Positions 1-6,297 of a stretch of DNA of 12,040 nucleotides are shown here, piece after piece. Numbering within the stretch: the first letter of the stretch is position 1; each line of letters starts with the position of its first letter. Source of the DNA: Clostridiaceae bacterium (lineage in GTDB: Bacteria; Bacillota; Clostridia; Saccharofermentanales; UBA5734); NCBI GenBank assembly GCA_012727965.1, contig JAAYFZ010000229.1, positions 1 to 12,040 of the forward strand, written 5' to 3'. The notes under the pieces were generated by a model, which saw only the letters and a list, made by a program, of their open reading frames with translations, was not told the DNA's origin and did not search any database. The translations under genes were made by a program, and so were the position numbers.

Positions 1-1214
1 CTATTGCTGCCGATAAAAGCATGACTGCCGATATTTGTCCTTGACTTGTTGAGGCCATCATAGTTAGCTGTACTGCAACCGCAGCCAAAATTGACATTCT
101 CTCCAACATCAGCGTCCCCGACATAAGTCTGATGAACAAGCTGACTGTAAGCACCGATCGTAGAGTTCTTGATCTCGACGAAATTACCCAGCTTGCAGTA
201 AGGTCCAATCAGAGACCCAGGTCTTATTTGCACATAAGGTCCGGCAATTGTCCCCTCTTCTATCTCAGCATCACGGGCAGTAACATGGTCAAGTTGAACC
301 TTGTCACCGATCTTCATGTCCGTCAGATGAGTATCGGGACCAATTACAGCATCTTCGCCGATTACTGTATTGCCACGAATCGAACAGCCAGGCATGATCA
401 TCGTGTCCATACCAATCACAGCCGCATCATCGATCCAAGTGCTATCAGGATCAAGCACAGTAACGCCTTCACGCATATGTCCCTCAACAATTCTGCGATT
501 TAGCATTGCAGCAGCCTGCTGCAGCTGAATTCTGTCCTTAACACCCATAATTTCAGAAAAATCAGTCATACAGGCAGATACTCTATGCCCGTCTTTTATC
601 AGAATTTCAATCGTATCTGTCAGATAGTATTCCTGATGCTTATTTCTGCTGCCGACTCTGCCCAGGGCTGACAGCAGCAGCGCTGTGTCGAAGCAATAGA
701 GACCGGCATTGACCTCATGGACTGCCTTCTGTTCATCAGAAGCATCCCGCTGCTCGACAATAGCCTGGATATTTCTGTTGTCATCACGAATTATACGACC
801 ATAACCTTCGGGCTCTGCAACCTCAGAGGTCAAGACCACAGCAGCGTATTTGCCCTGTTCGAAACGTTCGAGCATTCTGATAAGAGTATCCGCTGTAATC
901 AATGGCATATCGCCATTAATTACGATAGTGCAGCCTCTTCTGCCTTCAAGAAAATGAGATGCCTGCATAACAGCATGACCTGTACCAAGCTGATGCTCCT
1001 GCATGACAAATGCGACATCCTCGCCCAGGATAGAACGTACCTCTTCCTGTTTGTGTCCGACGATATAAACCTGATCATCCGCACCTGCCTGACCGAGTGC
1101 ATCTTTGACCCAGCTGATCATAGGTCTGCCAGCCAGCTTATGTGCCACCTTAGCATGTTTTGTTTTCATTAATCTGCCTTCGCCGGCAGCCATGACTACT
1201 GCACAAATATTCAT
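1..1214 (-). CDS. glmU: Bifunctional GlmU (GlcNAc-1-phosphate uridyltransferase / glucosamine-1-phosphate acetyltransferase), 3' end missing
   Basis: GlmU acetylates glucosamine-1-phosphate and then couples it to UTP, giving UDP-GlcNAc for peptidoglycan in the cytoplasm. The reading frame is open for 404 codons to the window edge. The family is about 455 residues, so roughly 50 C-terminal residues are missing. The N-terminal pyrophosphorylase domain (about 1-228) shows AAGEG at 9-13, QLGTGHA at 75-81 and NGDMPL at 100-105. The C-terminal left-handed beta-helix (about 250 onward) keeps the acetyltransferase residues: RPG at 331-333, VEIK at 346-349, the catalytic His in VHQTYVGDA at H361, and NYDG at 384-387. 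The ATG at 1214 has a strong GGAGGAG site at 1221-1227. Oddly, the Arg of the usual GxGTRM loop is Leu15, and the metal-ligand Asn of GVN is Lys226. Identity is firm. The state of the uridyltransferase site is an inference from remembered family motifs. Confidence 0.95.
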   Translation of the reverse strand, partial: MNICAVVMAAGEGRLMKTKHAKVAHKLAGRPMISWVKDALGQAGADDQVYIVGHKQEEVRSILGEDVAFVMQEHQLGTGHAVMQASHFLEGRRGCTIVINGDMPLITADTLIRMLERFEQGKYAAVVLTSEVAEPEGYGRIIRDDNRNIQAIVEQRDASDEQKAVHEVNAGLYCFDTALLLSALGRVGSRNKHQEYYLTDTIEILIKDGHRVSACMTDFSEIMGVKDRIQLQQAAAMLNRRIVEGHMREGVTVLDPDSTWIDDAAVIGMDTMIMPGCSIRGNTVIGEDAVIGPDTHLTDMKIGDKVQLDHVTARDAEIEEGTIAGPYVQIRPGSLIGPYCKLGNFVEIKNSTIGAYSQLVHQTYVGDADVGENVNFGCGCSTANYDGLNKSRTNIGSHAFIGSN

Positions 1215-1269
1215 CAATTACTCCTCCGGATGAGTGAGAATTATTCCATGCCAGAGTGACACGAAATTT

Positions 1270-1327
1270 CTGACAAGGGCGTACGAATATGTCGGAGCCT
1301 GTCTCGAGCCCCGTTTACCGCTGTCAG
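1270..1327 (-). other. Structured element in the glmU 5' leader
   Basis: Read on the minus strand, this stretch of the glmU leader can fold into a long hairpin. CUGACA (1322-1327) pairs with UGUCAG (1270-1275), then GCG with CGC next to a small bulge. An apical helix pairs GGGGCU (1307-1312) with GGCUCC (1294-1299). The G-U pairs in the apical helix make it fold better on this strand than on the other. It lies between the glmU promoter and its ribosome binding site. It does not match the glmS ribozyme or any riboswitch I could recognise, so the function is unknown. The rest of 1215-1394 shows no credible gene. Confidence 0.4.
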
Positions 1328-1394
1328 TTACCTTATATTGACCAGATGACACAGCATTTGCTGCACCTTCTAATGAATGATTCCACGGCTTAAT

Positions 1395-1403
1395 ATTATA
1401 ACA
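1395..1403 (-). promoter_or_regulatory. Probable glmU promoter (extended -10)
   Basis: On the minus strand the sequence reads TGTTATAAT, a perfect TATAAT -10 with an extended TGn element. No good -35 hexamer is seen 16-18 bases upstream, which is common for extended -10 promoters. Transcription would start near 1388, giving a leader of about 175 nt before the glmU start at 1214. The walR promoter shares the same 11-base core, TGTTATAATAT. Confidence 0.6.
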
Positions 1404-1463
1404 GAAAACCTGCCGCAATAATAGACCAGGCTCCCGTTGGTTTGATCATTACTGCATATGCTA

Positions 1464-1730
1464 TGTGGATATCTTTGTCACCCAAATTGTGGATAGTGTG
1501 GATAACTATGTGTATAACTCTTTGTTTTGTTTCACAGCTTACCTGGCGAAAATAAAGCAGACCACCCTTGATATGCCACGTTTTGATCACAAGAACAAAA
1601 ATACGTTCTGGATTCTGTGAAACAAAGCAACAGGTCCGAAAACAATTGAAATCAAACAGATTGACTTAACATGACAGAAGAAAAAGGAACAATCATTCAG
1701 GTCTTACAGATGTGGATAACGTCTGGATAA
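1464..1730. other. Cluster of six DnaA-box-like 9-mers (possible oriC or DnaA-binding locus)
   Basis: Against the reverse consensus TGTGGATAA, there are perfect boxes at 1497-1505 and 1711-1719. One-mismatch boxes lie at 1464-1472, 1488-1496, 1509-1517 and 1722-1730. All six point the same way, and the boxes at 1488-1496 and 1497-1505 are directly abutting. An AT-rich stretch follows at about 1741-1830, as at an origin unwinding element. The cluster lies between divergently transcribed glmU and trp. No dnaA, dnaN or rpmH gene is visible, and the nearby 5S gene points toward the cluster rather than away. A DnaA titration or regulatory site is therefore as likely as oriC. The boxes are seen directly; DnaA binding is inferred. 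Confidence 0.6.
1526..1626. repeat. 12-bp inverted repeat spanning 101 bp
   Basis: TTTGTTTCACAG at 1526-1537 is the exact reverse complement of CTGTGAAACAAA at 1615-1626. After one mismatch the match continues for three more bases outward. The arms enclose 77 bp and lie between the two DnaA-box groups. The enclosed segment also holds a small AGAAC/GTTCT inverted repeat near 1592-1609. No transposase or target duplication is visible. It could be a paired protein-binding site or a remnant of a small element. Confidence 0.5.
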
Positions 1731-1787
1731 ACTATGTTTAAGACTCTAAAAAAGAATATATTTTGCAGTCTGAGGCAAATATTTATC

Positions 1788-1817
1788 TTGACAGACAAAA
1801 CAATATGCGCTTATTAT
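1788..1817 (+). promoter_or_regulatory. Probable trp operon promoter
   Basis: A consensus -35 TTGACA at 1788-1793 is followed, after an 18-bp spacer, by TATTAT at 1812-1817. Transcription would begin near 1824, about 40 nt before the first helix of the T-box leader. This fits a leader RNA that starts just ahead of Stem I. Confidence 0.65.
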
Positions 1818-1863
1818 AAAAAAAACTGAATCGCCAAACTGATGAGTAAAACGAGTAATTGTG

Positions 1864-2104
1864 GATCGGATCATCACAGAGAGCTGCCGATGGTGTGAAT
1901 GCAGCATGATACACTACAATGAATGGCTTTACGAGGGCGGTCCGAACGCGAACAGCAAGTAGGCACCGACGGGAATCCGGCCCGTTATCCTGCGGACATG
2001 TATGTTAGTGCATGATTTGAGAGGGTCTTCTATGTATGAAGGCCAATCAGGGTGGTACCGCAGATGCGCATAGCTTCTGTCCCTTTCGGGACAGGGGCTT
2101 TTTT
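1864..2104 (+). promoter_or_regulatory. T-box riboswitch with Trp (UGG) specifier controlling the trp operon
   Basis: The leader RNA senses uncharged tRNA-Trp and lets transcription continue into trpD. The T-box core AGGGTGGTACCGCAG is at 2049-2063. Stem I closes with GATCGGATC (1864-1872) against GGTCCGAAC (1939-1947), one mismatch, and has an upper helix GCTGC (1883-1887)/GCAGC (1901-1905). The specifier is read as TGG at 1924-1926, preceded by GAA and followed by the usual pyrimidine-rich segment and GAG. Stem III is at 1968-1986. A 7-bp hairpin (2024-2044) lies just before the T-box. The antiterminator pairs AGGG with CCCT (2081-2084) around the UGGUACC bulge, then GCAGA with UCUGU (2076-2080). 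This excludes the terminator stem. The downstream genes make a tryptophan precursor, which supports the specifier call. Confidence 0.93.
2073..2104 (+). terminator. T-box terminator (first trp leader terminator)
   Basis: GCTTCTGTCCC (2073-2083) pairs with GGGACAGGGGC (2088-2098) across a TTTC loop, with two G-U pairs, and is followed by TTTTTT. Its 5' arm is shared with the T-box antiterminator, so the two structures are mutually exclusive. Confidence 0.9.
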
Positions 2105-2123
2105 GTTTTCTCTGATCAGATGG

Positions 2124-2153
2124 CCGCCGGTTCCGACAGAACCGGCGGTTTTT
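2124..2153 (+). terminator. Second terminator-like hairpin ahead of trpD
   Basis: CCGCCGGTTC (2124-2133) and GAACCGGCGG (2139-2148) form a perfect 10-bp, GC-rich stem with a CGACA loop, followed by five T residues. It lies 20 bases after the T-box terminator and ends 5 bases before the trpD ribosome binding site (GGGAGGAG, 2159-2166). No competing antiterminator is obvious. If it works as a terminator, the trp leader has two stops in series. Otherwise it may protect the 5' end of a processed mRNA. Confidence 0.7.
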
Positions 2154-2173
2154 GTATGGGAGGAGAAAACACT

Positions 2174-3199
2174 ATGATCAAGGAAGCAATCAGCAGAATC
2201 AGCCAGGGAGAGGATCTCAGCGAGAAACAGAGTCATGACGCGATCAGTCAGATCATGACAGGCCAGGCCAGCGAGATGGAAATTGCTGCCTTCATCACCG
2301 GTCTCAGGGTAAAGGGTGAGACAGCAGATGAACTGACGGGCGGTGTAAGAGCATTGTCAGAAGCAGCAATTCGGATTAAGCCGAAGGTTCCTTTCTGTGT
2401 TGATCCTGTAGGTACCGGCGGGGACAAAACCGGAACACTCAACATATCTTCTGCAGCGGCTCTGGTCGCATCTGCAGCAGGCGCCATCGTTGCCAAGCAT
2501 GGCAATCGTTCTGTATCAAGCAGCTGTGGCAGTGCAGACTTCTTCGAGGCTCTCGGCTTCGATCTCAGTCTTGATCCAGGTGAAGTGGAGGTTTGTATAG
2601 AACAGCTTGGTTTCGGCTTTATGTTTGCTCCGGTATTCCATCCTGCCATGCGTTATGCGGCTCCGGTCCGCAGACATCTGGGCATCAGAACAATTTTCAA
2701 TATGCTTGGTCCTCTGACAAATCCGGCAGGAGCAGCAGGACAAGTCCTGGGGGTTTACAGCAGCCAGGTTATGCCCTTTGCTGCAGCTACGCTGCGCAAT
2801 CTTGAAATCAAACACGCTCTGGTCGTACATGGCAGTGATCACAGCGATGAAATCACGATCAGCGGCGAGACAGCAGTTTTTGAAATTAAAAACGGACAAA
2901 TCAGCAGCTACAGCATCAAGCCAGAGGATTTCGGTATGAAACGCGCTAGTCTCAGTGAAGTTAGAGGCGGTACCCCTGAGGAAAACAGAAAAGCTGTTTT
3001 GGAAATATTCGAAGGTAAAAAGGGTGCAGCCAGGGATATGATTCTTCTGAACGCAGCTGCTTCGATCTTTATCGGGCAAGCATCATCTAGCATCAGAGAC
3101 GCACTAAAAATGGCTGAAGAGGTAATCGATCACGGTCTCGTTCTCAATAAGATCGACCAGCTACGCGGCTTCAGACATATGGCATGCAAGGAGGCCTGA
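2174..3199 (+). CDS. trpD: Anthranilate phosphoribosyltransferase TrpD
   Basis: TrpD transfers phosphoribose from PRPP to anthranilate, the second step from chorismate to tryptophan. The protein is 341 residues, the usual size. Visible motifs are the PRPP-binding GTGGD at 80-84, NISSAAALVA at 90-99, KHGNRSVSS at 108-116, the anthranilate-site region around HPAMRYAAPVRR (156-167), FNMLGPLTNP at 175-184, and the metal-binding Asp-Glu pair at 225-226. The ATG at 2174 is chosen because GGGAGGAG (2159-2166) sits upstream and the TrpD homology begins here. The frame stays open for 46 more codons upstream, but those lie in the T-box and terminator hairpins and are not taken as coding. It is the first gene of the operon, and its stop is two bases before the trpC start. 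It stands alone here and is not fused to a TrpG domain. Confidence 0.96.
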   Translation: MIKEAISRISQGEDLSEKQSHDAISQIMTGQASEMEIAAFITGLRVKGETADELTGGVRALSEAAIRIKPKVPFCVDPVGTGGDKTGTLNISSAAALVASAAGAIVAKHGNRSVSSSCGSADFFEALGFDLSLDPGEVEVCIEQLGFGFMFAPVFHPAMRYAAPVRRHLGIRTIFNMLGPLTNPAGAAGQVLGVYSSQVMPFAAATLRNLEIKHALVVHGSDHSDEITISGETAVFEIKNGQISSYSIKPEDFGMKRASLSEVRGGTPEENRKAVLEIFEGKKGAARDMILLNAAASIFIGQASSSIRDALKMAEEVIDHGLVLNKIDQLRGFRHMACKEA

Positions 3200-3201
3200 G
3201 C

Positions 3202-4026
3202 ATGAATGGCGTAACAACAACAGGAACGATTCTAGATCAGATCATAGCCGGCAAAACAAGAAGAATAGCCGAACATCAGGCTATCATATCTATCGATGAA
3301 TTGTCGCGCAAAGCTTCGGCTCGCTGCGATAAGCCACAGAATCTGGCAAAATCTCTTAGGAGTGATAAAAGCCTGTCCTTAATCGGTGAGATCAAAAAAG
3401 CTTCGCCATCACGGGGGATTATACAGTCCAATTTTGATCCAGTAGGCCAGGCCAGAGCATATCAGGCTGCTGGAGTTAGCGCGATCTCCGTACTGACAGA
3501 GGAAGACTATTTCCAAGGCAGCGACAAATATTTACAAGCAGTAGCTTCTACAGTAGCATTACCGCTGCTGCGCAAGGATTTTATCATTGATCCTTATCAA
3601 ATATTTGAGGCAAGAATTCTTGGCGCTTCGGCTGTACTACTGATCTGTGCGGCACTGCAGACCGATAAACTTCGCGAACTACTAAGCCTAACAAATGATC
3701 TTGGTATGCAGGCTTTGGTTGAGGTACATGACCTGAGTGAACTTATGATTGCACTGGACAGTGGAGCTGTAATTATCGGCATAAATAATCGTGATTTGCA
3801 TACCTTTCATGTTGATCTTGCTGTAACCGAGAGGTTGGCAGGAATCATTCCAGCCGGTCGCACGATAGTATCAGAAAGCGGTATCAAAGATGCTCAGGAT
3901 ATGGCTCGAATTTATCGAGCTGGCGCGCATGCCGTACTTATAGGCGAAGCTCTTATGCGGGCATTCGGACCGGCAACTGGTGTTTATGATACGATCACTC
4001 AGCTATACAGTCAGCTGCCGGGATAA
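3202..4026 (+). CDS. trpC: Indole-3-glycerol-phosphate synthase TrpC
   Basis: TrpC closes the ring of carboxyphenylamino-deoxyribulose phosphate to give indole-3-glycerol phosphate, with loss of CO2 and water. The 274-residue (beta/alpha)8 barrel shows every expected active-site segment: GEIKKASPSRG at 62-72 (Glu63, Lys65), the catalytic Lys of LLRKDFIID at 125, LVEVH at 172-176 (Glu174), GINNRDL at 193-199 (Asn195), and SESG at 224-227, with the phosphate-binding GAHAVLIGEALM near the end. The ATG at 3202 has a strong AAGGAGG site at 3188-3194 inside the end of trpD. An in-frame ATG at 3184 precedes that site and is rejected. It is a separate protein, not the TrpC-TrpF fusion found in enterobacteria. 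Confidence 0.96.
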   Translation: MNGVTTTGTILDQIIAGKTRRIAEHQAIISIDELSRKASARCDKPQNLAKSLRSDKSLSLIGEIKKASPSRGIIQSNFDPVGQARAYQAAGVSAISVLTEEDYFQGSDKYLQAVASTVALPLLRKDFIIDPYQIFEARILGASAVLLICAALQTDKLRELLSLTNDLGMQALVEVHDLSELMIALDSGAVIIGINNRDLHTFHVDLAVTERLAGIIPAGRTIVSESGIKDAQDMARIYRAGAHAVLIGEALMRAFGPATGVYDTITQLYSQLPG

Positions 4027-4030
4027 GACT

Positions 4031-4762
4031 ATGATTAGAAGAGACCTGAATAGCACACAATATGTAGATTCCTCTGCACTGACGATCAAGATTTGCGGTT
4101 TGACCCGCGAGCAGGATGTGGAAGCTGTAAGTGCCGCAGAAGCTGACCAGGCGGGCTTCGTCTTCGCACCTAGCCGCCGCCGGCTAAGCATTCTTCAGGC
4201 TGGCTTTCTCATTAGAAAACTGCCTGACAGCATAAGGCCAGTCGGTGTATTCGTAGATGCCGAACCTTCACTGATTCTTGAAGCGGTAGAAAAAACCGGC
4301 ATCAGGATCGTTCAGCTACATGGAAAGGAACCTGCAGTCTATATCCAAATACTGCGCATGCTTCTGCCATCAGAAATAGAAATATGGAAGAGCTATTCTT
4401 TTGCCGTTATGACTGAAGATGTGATAACAGAGGCTTCCTCTTATACTGCAGGTACAGAGATAAATGACGCTTGGCAACCTGATGCCTGGCTGCTTGACAG
4501 CAAGCTTGGAAATCAAAGCGGCGGTACAGGCAAGCCATTCAACTGGTCTGAAGCCAGCAAGAGCCTGCCAGCAGGCAGATTAATTCTGGCTGGAGGCATA
4601 AATGTAGAAAATGTCGGTGAGGCTATCGAGCTTATCAGACCAGACGGAGTTGACTGCAGCAGTGGTGTTGAGACAGATGGAGTGAAGGACCAGCAGAAAA
4701 TCATCGATTTTTGCAGATATGTCAGATCAATAAGAAGTTTCAGAGGAGGTTGCAGACAATGA
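4031..4762 (+). CDS. trpF: Phosphoribosylanthranilate isomerase TrpF
   Basis: TrpF catalyses the Amadori rearrangement of phosphoribosylanthranilate, the step between TrpD and TrpC. Motifs include KICGLT at 20-25 with the catalytic Cys22, GFVFAPSRR at 42-50, VGVFVD at 71-76, QLHG at 95-98, the catalytic Asp156 in LLDS, LAGGIN at 186-191, and VDCSSGVETDGVKD at 207-220. At 243 residues it is longer than the usual 200 or so. The excess is about 18 residues before the barrel, a longer stretch around 125-150, and a basic tail. The ATG at 4031 follows the trpC stop by four bases but has only a weak GGGAT site. A later start is possible, although none with a better site is seen. The stop overlaps the trpE start as ATGA. 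Confidence 0.93.
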   Translation: MIRRDLNSTQYVDSSALTIKICGLTREQDVEAVSAAEADQAGFVFAPSRRRLSILQAGFLIRKLPDSIRPVGVFVDAEPSLILEAVEKTGIRIVQLHGKEPAVYIQILRMLLPSEIEIWKSYSFAVMTEDVITEASSYTAGTEINDAWQPDAWLLDSKLGNQSGGTGKPFNWSEASKSLPAGRLILAGGINVENVGEAIELIRPDGVDCSSGVETDGVKDQQKIIDFCRYVRSIRSFRGGCRQ

Positions 4763-6297
4763 ATATACCGGCAAAAGTCAACAATAACCAAACCACCGTA
4801 AGAGATATAAAAGTAAAACCGGACAGACAAGCTTTTTATTCTTATGCCGATAAACATCGCTTGATACCTGTAGTCATAACTCATAAATCTGACACGATTA
4901 CACCTATATCGATTTTTCAACGTCTTCGTCTTACCAGCCCCTGTTTTCTGCTCGAGAGTGCTGAAGGAAGTGAAAAACAAGCCAGGTACTCAATCATCGG
5001 CAGAGACCCACTGATCAAATTCAGCGCCAGAAGCAATCACATTGAAGTCATGATAGATGGTATTGATCATTCGAATGATTATGCAAGCGATCCAATCACA
5101 GCTATCAGTAAGCTGCTCGAGGATTTCAAATTACCTTTAGAGCTGTCAACTGACAGCTATCGCTGTGGCCTTACTGGATATTTTGCTTATGATTTTGTAC
5201 GGTATATCGAAAATATCCCAGACAATAATCTGGACGAAACAAATCTTCCTGACTGTGATTTAATAGCACCGCGTCAGGTAGTTGTCTACGATCATCTTCG
5301 ACATGAGATGACATTTATCTGTAATGTACTGATAGCTGATAATAGCAGCAACGCGCAAATATCAGCTAAATATGATGAAGCAGTCTCTTCACTGGCGGCA
5401 ATGAGACAACTGATCTCTTCTTCACCTGGTCCGACAACTTCTGAAAGTATCAATGTCGATATCGATGGTTTCAGTTCAAATATGAATCGTGAAGAATACA
5501 TGACAATCGTCGAACAGGCTAAAAAATATATCAATGCCGGCGATATCTTCCAGGTAGTCTTGTCACAGCGCTTCAGCACGGCTTGCACTGGTGACGCCTT
5601 CGAGATCTATCGCTCACTGCGAAATGTAAGTCCTTCTCCATATTTGTTCTTCTTGCAGCTTGATAATGCGTGTCTTGCTGGCGCTTCTCCCGAAATGCTG
5701 GTCCGCCTAAATAATGGACTTGTTGAAACCTCTCCTATAGCCGGGACCAGAAAAAGAGGCACTACCGAGCAGGAAGACAATATGCTCGCGGCTGAGCTTC
5801 TGGCAGATGCCAAGGAAATGTCAGAGCATGCTATGCTAACCGATCTGGCAAGAAATGATATCGGCCGGATCTGCAGCTTCGGCATCGTGAAGGTAACAGA
5901 ATATGCTAATGTCGAACTATTTTCACATGTCATGCATATCGTCAGCAAAGTCGAAGGAAGACTTGCCGCCGATAAATCTGCTATTGACGTCCTTTGCGCC
6001 CTGCTGCCTGCCGGTACACTCTCAGGCGCTCCCAAAATCAGAGCTATGGAGATCATCGACGAGCTTGAAACGGTCAGACGCGGACCCTATGGAGGCGCTG
6101 CGGGCTATCTTAGCTTCGATGGTTCCATGAATACTTGCATCACGATCAGAACCGCGCTCATTATGAATGGCCGTCTCCATATTCAGGCCGGTGCCGGCAT
6201 CGTCGCTGACTCCAGGCCAGAGGCCGAATACGATGAATGCGTAAACAAAGCCGCGGCCATGATCGCGGCCATTGAACAGGCAGGTAATTTCCTATGA
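4759..6297 (+). CDS. trpE: Anthranilate synthase component I TrpE
   Basis: TrpE uses ammonia supplied by TrpG to convert chorismate to anthranilate, the committed step. The 512-residue protein has the N-terminal regulatory domain with LLESAEG at 64-70. That matches the tryptophan feedback-inhibition motif LLES, so allosteric inhibition is probably retained. The chorismate-binding domain (about 240-505) shows GDIFQVVLSQRF (261-272), SPSPYLFFLQ (291-300), GTRKRG (329-334), EHAMLTDLARND (356-367), LPAGTLSGAPKIRAMEII (416-433), RRGPYGGAAGY (440-450) and QAGAGIVADS (476-485). The ATG at 4759 is chosen because GAGGAGG lies at 4743-4749. An in-frame ATG 16 codons upstream sits within trpF and is rejected. 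It overlaps trpF and trpG by ATGA at both ends, which suggests translational coupling. The pairing with a dedicated TrpG favours TrpE over PabB or a salicylate synthase. Confidence 0.96.
   Translation: MNIPAKVNNNQTTVRDIKVKPDRQAFYSYADKHRLIPVVITHKSDTITPISIFQRLRLTSPCFLLESAEGSEKQARYSIIGRDPLIKFSARSNHIEVMIDGIDHSNDYASDPITAISKLLEDFKLPLELSTDSYRCGLTGYFAYDFVRYIENIPDNNLDETNLPDCDLIAPRQVVVYDHLRHEMTFICNVLIADNSSNAQISAKYDEAVSSLAAMRQLISSSPGPTTSESINVDIDGFSSNMNREEYMTIVEQAKKYINAGDIFQVVLSQRFSTACTGDAFEIYRSLRNVSPSPYLFFLQLDNACLAGASPEMLVRLNNGLVETSPIAGTRKRGTTEQEDNMLAAELLADAKEMSEHAMLTDLARNDIGRICSFGIVKVTEYANVELFSHVMHIVSKVEGRLAADKSAIDVLCALLPAGTLSGAPKIRAMEIIDELETVRRGPYGGAAGYLSFDGSMNTCITIRTALIMNGRLHIQAGAGIVADSRPEAEYDECVNKAAAMIAAIEQAGNFL

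Noticed and set aside
132..1172. Plus-strand open frames opposite glmU
   Set aside because: They are antisense shadows of a strongly conserved glmU frame and show no recognisable protein features.
1215..1388. glmS ribozyme in the glmU leader
   Set aside because: The conserved ribozyme core is not present, and the downstream gene is glmU rather than glmS.
1218..1418. Minus-strand 66-codon open frame ahead of glmU
   Set aside because: It would start with TTG upstream of the -10 box that makes the transcript, and has no ribosome site.
1396..1590. Minus-strand 64-codon open frame across the DnaA boxes
   Set aside because: It has no ribosome site and overlaps the box repeats and the glmU promoter; the content is better explained as regulatory DNA.
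2032..2073. 13-codon leader peptide with one Trp codon, as in classic attenuation
   Set aside because: The TGG codon is part of the conserved T-box sequence, there is a single Trp codon, and the complete T-box architecture explains the region.
1864..2153. TRAP-type control of the trp leader
   Set aside because: There is no run of regularly spaced GAG/UAG triplets, and the T-box accounts for regulation.
2036..2173. In-frame N-terminal extension of trpD starting within the T-box leader
   Set aside because: It would be translated through the T-box and both terminator hairpins. The ATG at 2174 has a strong ribosome site and the TrpD homology begins there.
2516..3079. Long antisense open frame within trpD
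   Set aside because: It is a shadow of trpD with no family motif, no promoter and no ribosome site.
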